From NCBI GenBank assembly GCA_039817885.1, contig JBCBUY010000042.1, forward strand, positions 1 to 24,679: a stretch of 24,679 bases of DNA. Reading direction: 5' to 3'. Both the position numbers and the translations under genes were made by a program. The notes beneath the pieces are model-generated. The model searched no databases. It saw only the letters and a list, made by a program, of their open reading frames with translations, and had not been told where the DNA came from. Below are positions 22,360 through 24,679 of this stretch, piece by piece (the stretch's first letter is position 1; every line of letters begins with the position of its first letter). Origin of the DNA: CALLCD01 sp039817885. Lineage in GTDB: Bacteria > Pseudomonadota > Alphaproteobacteria > Caulobacterales > Hyphomonadaceae.

Positions 22360-22902
22360 ATGAGACGATTTTCGATGGCGATGATCCTGCTAATAGGGGG
22401 GGCGGTGTCAGCGGCATCCGCGCAGATCAGTCCCGATGGCGGTCCGATACAGGTCAATGCCGACCGTTTAGACGTATTTGAAAAAGAGAATAGGGCCGTC
22501 TATCTCGGCAATGTCGATGTCCTTCAGTCAACAGCGCGTCTTCGCTCTGATCGCCTCACCATCAACTTCAAAGGCGGCGGCGAGGACAGCGAAGGCGGTG
22601 GCATCGGAGGTGGGTTCTCGTCTCCGGACACCATGGTCGCCGAAGGAGACGTATTCTACGTGACACCTGACCTTCGGGCCCGGGGGGATAAGGGGGTCTA
22701 TACGGCTGATACCGACACCGTCGTGTTCACAGGAAATGTCATCGTCTCCCGGGGGGAGGATATCGCCCAAGGCGAATGTTTGACGCTGAGAATTTCCGCC
22801 GGTCAGTCGACACTTGGATGCGCGATTGATGGAAATGGAGAACGCGTTCGGACCTTAATCACCCCAACCGAGGAGCCCGCAGAGAATGGCGAGACTGAAT
22901 AA
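22360..22902 (+). CDS. lptA: LPS export periplasmic protein LptA
   Basis: A 180-residue periplasmic protein with a signal peptide (FSMAMILLIGGAVSAASAQ, cleavage near residue 22) and an OstA/LptA domain. Motifs include PIQVNADRLDVFEKENRAVYLGNVDV (split by beta turns), MVAEGDVFYV and VVFTGNVIVSRG. It forms the bridge that carries lipopolysaccharide across the periplasm to LptD. A glycine- and acid-rich insertion, GGGEDSEGGGIGGGF (about residues 72-86), separates the second and third strands; a loop there is common in Alphaproteobacteria. A hairpin lies between it and lptB. Confidence 0.88.
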   Translation: MRRFSMAMILLIGGAVSAASAQISPDGGPIQVNADRLDVFEKENRAVYLGNVDVLQSTARLRSDRLTINFKGGGEDSEGGGIGGGFSSPDTMVAEGDVFYVTPDLRARGDKGVYTADTDTVVFTGNVIVSRGEDIAQGECLTLRISAGQSTLGCAIDGNGERVRTLITPTEEPAENGETE

Positions 22903-22921
22903 ATTGCCGTGGCTTCCGACA

Positions 22922-22942
22922 CTGAATGTTAAATACATTCAG
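22922..22942. promoter_or_regulatory. perfect hairpin in the lptA-lptB gap
   Basis: CTGAATGT (22922-22929) and ACATTCAG (22935-22942) form a perfect 8-bp stem with the loop TAAAT, in the 93-bp lptA-lptB interval. No T-run follows, so it is not an intrinsic terminator. It could be an operator for a separate lptB promoter or an RNA-processing site that sets different levels of the two proteins. Confidence 0.4.
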
Positions 22943-22995
22943 GTACCCAGTCGGCTTGGGATGCAGCGCGGCTTTGGCAAGGAGAATTAGAAGAG

Positions 22996-23730
22996 ATGGC
23001 GGACCAGAAAGATGGCCTAGTGGTCTCTGGTATTGCGAAGTCGTTCGGCAAACGACAAGTGGTGCGTGATGTCTCGCTTTCTTTGCAACGCGGTGAAGTC
23101 GTTGGCCTTTTGGGACCCAACGGGGCTGGTAAGACGACCTGTTTCTATATGATTATGGGTCTGATCGGGGCGGACAATGGCACGATCTCCATCGACGGTG
23201 AGAACGTCACATCTCTGCCCATGTATCAGCGAGCCCGTTTGGGCCTTGGCTATCTCCCGCAGGAGGCGTCAATCTTCCGTGGGATGACGGTTGAAGAGAA
23301 TATCGCTGCCGTTGTGGAACTCGTCGAAAAAGACAAATCGAAACGCAAAGAACAGGTCGATGCGCTGCTGGGTGAGCTGAACATTACGCGCCTTAGAACG
23401 GCTCCAGCGACTGCCCTCTCGGGCGGAGAGCGTCGCCGCGTGGAAATCGCCCGCGCGCTCGCATCGCGGCCGAGCTTCATGTTGCTGGACGAGCCGTTTA
23501 CCGGGATCGACCCACTCGCCATTTCGGACATTTCCGACCTGGTGCGCTATCTGAAAGAGAGGGGTCTGGGGGTTCTGATCACAGATCACCAGGTTCGTGA
23601 GACTCTCCAGATCGTTGATCGGGCCTTCGTCATGTATGATGGCAAGGTGCTGTTTGACGGCGCGCCCGAGGATGTCCTCAAAAACGAAGACGTGCGCCGC
23701 GTATATCTCGGCGAACGGTTCGCGGCGTAG
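22996..23730 (+). CDS. lptB: LPS export ABC transporter ATPase LptB
   Basis: A 244-residue ABC ATPase that powers lipopolysaccharide extraction from the inner membrane as the LptB2FG complex. It has Walker A GPNGAGK46-TT, Q-loop GYLPQEASIFR, signature ALSGGERRRVEIARAL and Walker B FMLLDEPFTGIDP. The H-loop ITDHQVRETLQIVDRAFVM is the usual LptB finish. All catalytic residues are present. The start at 22996 has AAGGAG 11 bases upstream, a little far. It is five bases from rpoN, an order conserved in many Proteobacteria. Confidence 0.95.
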   Translation: MADQKDGLVVSGIAKSFGKRQVVRDVSLSLQRGEVVGLLGPNGAGKTTCFYMIMGLIGADNGTISIDGENVTSLPMYQRARLGLGYLPQEASIFRGMTVEENIAAVVELVEKDKSKRKEQVDALLGELNITRLRTAPATALSGGERRRVEIARALASRPSFMLLDEPFTGIDPLAISDISDLVRYLKERGLGVLITDHQVRETLQIVDRAFVMYDGKVLFDGAPEDVLKNEDVRRVYLGERFAA

Positions 23731-23735
23731 CGGTC

Positions 23736-24679
23736 ATGGCTATGCGCCAATCCCTCGATATGCGTCAGGGGCAATCCCTGGTCATGACGCCTCAGTTGCA
23801 ACAGGCCATCAAACTCCTGCAACTTTCCAATCAGGAACTTCAAGAGTTCGTCGAGGCCGAGATCGAACGGAACCCGCTGCTCGAGCGGGCTGACAGCTCG
23901 GCCGCACCGGAAGAGGGTGGCTCAGACCGTCGGTCAGATGATGGAAAAGATCTCGGCGTAAGGGAAGAACTCGGTGCCTCTGGATCTCGCGAGATAGGGG
24001 CTGCAAGCGAGGCATTGGATGCGCCAACAGAAGATGTTGCAAATGGCGACAGTGGCTCCGACGCGGCTGGCAGCGCAAGCCGAACCGGCCCCTCGGCTGA
24101 AACCGATTGGTCACGCGCCGGCAGTGGCAAATCGCTCGGGGAGGATCTCGATCTTGAGAGTCGTTTGACCTCGGAGAAGTCTCTGCGCGAGCACTTGAGC
24201 GATCAGCTGACACTCGCCACGCTGCCGCCTGCAGATGCGATGATCGCAGCCAGACTGATAGATGAAACAGATGATAGCGGCTATTGCCGTGCTGATCTGG
24301 CCGAGGTGGCAAGCGCGCTCGGCGCATCATCAGAGCAGGTCGAAGCTGTTTTGAAAATCTGCCAGGGCTTCGAACCTACAGGGGTTATGGCAAGGTCAAT
24401 TCCCGAATGCATGGCGTTGCAGCTTGCGGAGCGGAATCGGTTGGATCCTGCAATGCAGGCGCTTCTCGATAATCTGGAACTCGCTGCAAAACAGGACATT
24501 GCTGCGCTTGTGAGCATTTGTGGTGTCGACAAATCTGAAATCGCAGACATGCTCATCGAGTTGCGGACGCTCACCCCCCGTCCGGGCTCCGCCTTTGCAG
24601 GCGATGCGGTCATAGCTGTGGCTCCTGACGTGTTTGTTCGTGAGATGCCGGATGGATTGTTTTCCGTCGAGTTGAACAG
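23736..24679 (+). CDS. rpoN: RNA polymerase sigma-54 factor RpoN (3' end beyond window)
   Basis: The first 314 codons of sigma-54, open to the window edge. Region I is clear: MRQGQSLVMTPQLQQAIKLLQLSNQEL, followed by VEAEIERNPLLE. It contains the glutamine- and leucine-rich part that contacts the activator AAA+ protein. Region II (about residues 55-140) is long, acidic and low in complexity, as in Alphaproteobacteria. The core-binding region III shows DETDDSGYCRADLAEVA and FEPTGVMARSIPECMALQL. The DNA-binding end and RpoN box lie outside the window. ATG 23736 is taken, with an in-frame ATG two codons later as alternative. It probably shares a transcript with lptB. Confidence 0.93.
   Translation, partial: MAMRQSLDMRQGQSLVMTPQLQQAIKLLQLSNQELQEFVEAEIERNPLLERADSSAAPEEGGSDRRSDDGKDLGVREELGASGSREIGAASEALDAPTEDVANGDSGSDAAGSASRTGPSAETDWSRAGSGKSLGEDLDLESRLTSEKSLREHLSDQLTLATLPPADAMIAARLIDETDDSGYCRADLAEVASALGASSEQVEAVLKICQGFEPTGVMARSIPECMALQLAERNRLDPAMQALLDNLELAAKQDIAALVSICGVDKSEIADMLIELRTLTPRPGSAFAGDAVIAVAPDVFVREMPDGLFSVELN

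Overview
The window looks like alphaproteobacterial chromosome of fairly high G+C. The right flank has nrnC followed by lptC-lptA-lptB-rpoN, and the left flank has a tamA-tamB pair; both orders are familiar from Alphaproteobacteria. I cannot place the organism more precisely from sequence alone.

Left flank (1-10281). A palindromic intergenic repeat is followed by a divergent four-gene cluster. On the minus strand lie an SsuD-type FMNH2-dependent sulfonate monooxygenase and a YdhF-like aldo/keto reductase, coupled by a TGATG overlap. On the plus strand lie a GntR/UTRA regulator, which apparently starts at a non-ATG codon, and a Gfo/Idh/MocA oxidoreductase. The monooxygenase plus aldo/keto reductase pair recalls the sulfoquinovose monooxygenase (Smo) logic. 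Next come tamB and tamA (minus strand), the envelope translocation and assembly module, also joined by TGATG.

Integrated element (10282-20774). A perfect 47-bp direct repeat bounds about 10.4 kb of foreign DNA. The right copy is the 3' part of an intact tRNA-Gly(TCC) gene; the left copy is an orphan fragment beside a tyrosine integrase. Inside, in order, are: integrase; excisionase-like HTH; a small unknown protein; a primase-polymerase; a RecA-fold helicase; a strong nested palindrome with four alternating CGTTAGTT motifs (probable origin); a structured non-coding stretch; a small basic protein; a small-terminase-like protein; a complete large terminase; and four overlapping unknown genes. 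Facing these on the minus strand are a PadR-like regulator with a membrane-anchored partner, and a Panacea/SocA-type antitoxin with an overlapping putative toxin. No portal, capsid, protease, tail or lysis gene is seen. I read this as an intact phage-satellite-like element: it has its own integration, replication and packaging motor, but no genes to build a particle. This is the most novel part of the window.

Right flank (20775-24679). The remainder of tRNA-Gly is followed by nrnC (oligoribonuclease), then the lipopolysaccharide export genes lptC, lptA and lptB, and rpoN (sigma-54), which runs off the window. Joining 10281 directly to 20728 would restore the ancestral order: nrnC diverging from tRNA-Gly, tamA and tamB.
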